A stretch of 5,505 nucleotides of DNA, from positions 1-5,505 of the forward strand of contig JAFCEA010000054.1 of NCBI GenBank assembly GCA_017609385.1, in the 5' to 3' direction. Of this stretch, positions 5,373-5,505 are shown in pieces (the stretch's first letter is position 1; the number at the start of each line of letters is the position of its first letter). Below the pieces are notes generated by a model. It was given only the letters and a program-made list of their open reading frames with translations. It was not told the origin of the DNA and searched no databases. The DNA is from Candidatus Woesearchaeota archaeon (GTDB lineage: Archaea > Nanobdellota > Nanobdellia > Woesearchaeales > CG1-02-33-12). The translations under genes were made by a program, and so were the position numbers.

Positions 5373-5498
5373 TTACTCTTTTTCAGAGTGCATTGTGCAA
5401 TGTTTTTTGCCTTCCCAATACACCCAGCACTTATTGCCAAAAAGCTTCCACTTGGCACATCCTTTACAACAGTCGGGTGTTTTTTTCTTCTTGGCCAT
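5373..5498 (-). CDS. small Cys-rich, probably zinc-binding protein (unknown function)
   Basis: A 41-aa reading frame starting at ATG 5498 and ending at TAA 5373. After a basic start (MAKKKK) it has Cys10, Cys11, Cys14, Cys24, Cys34, plus His33 and His37, and the aromatic stretch CWVYWEG. The paired CxxC (11-14) and later CxxH-like residues (Cys34/His37) suggest one zinc or similar metal site; five Cys in 41 codons is not expected by chance in AT-rich noncoding DNA. The lysine-rich start would suit nucleic-acid contact, but that is a guess. No ribosome site is visible in the 7 nt before the ATG at the window edge, so the true start could lie slightly upstream. The stop is 11 bp before the TATA box of the tRNA unit. 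I do not recognise a named family. Confidence 0.72.
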   Translation of the reverse strand: MAKKKKTPDCCKGCAKWKLFGNKCWVYWEGKKHCTMHSEKE

Positions 5499-5505
5499 AT
5501 AAAAC

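Noticed and set aside
1..5505. CRISPR array or insertion sequence
   Set aside because: No regularly spaced repeats, transposase motif or terminal inverted repeats were seen.

Overview
The window looks like chromosomal DNA of an AT-rich archaeon. The evidence is a tRNA-Arg with archaeal-style bulge-helix-bulge introns, a TATA box placed about 28 bp before it, an archaeal-type fused sugar-phosphate nucleotidylyltransferase/acetyltransferase, and a TrmI-type tRNA m1A methyltransferase. Lysine/AT-rich coding, tight gene packing and a tiny Cys-rich protein would suit a small-genome (DPANN-like) lineage, but the window alone does not prove this.

Plus strand, 1-4217: a compact three-gene amino-sugar cluster covering the whole route from fructose-6-phosphate to UDP-GlcNAc. 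It holds glmS (5' end off the window, reading frame broken by a tandem GCTG duplication at 920-927), glmM (bacterial-type phosphoglucosamine mutase) and a glmU-like bifunctional enzyme. Gaps are 8 and 1 nt, so it is almost certainly one transcription unit. Its promoter lies upstream of the window.

Minus strand, 5498 down to 4210: a 41-aa Cys-rich protein, then a TATA box, tRNA-Arg(UCU), a 4-nt gap, tRNA-Cys(GCA), and trmI, whose stop codon overlaps the end of the glmU-like gene by 8 bp. This is a translation-related block facing the glm operon.

The most striking element is the tRNA-Arg(UCU) gene at 5096-5329. It is 234 nt long, but removing three segments (23, 40 and 96 nt) leaves a 75-nt tRNA with intact stems. 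The introns sit in the D loop (after G19), the anticodon loop (37/38) and the T loop (59/60), and each can be drawn as a bulge-helix-bulge-like splice site. Most Arg codons in the neighbouring genes are AGA/AGG, so this tRNA should be essential. The next protein gene, trmI, encodes an enzyme family that modifies A57/A58, beside the site where the third intron interrupts the T loop.
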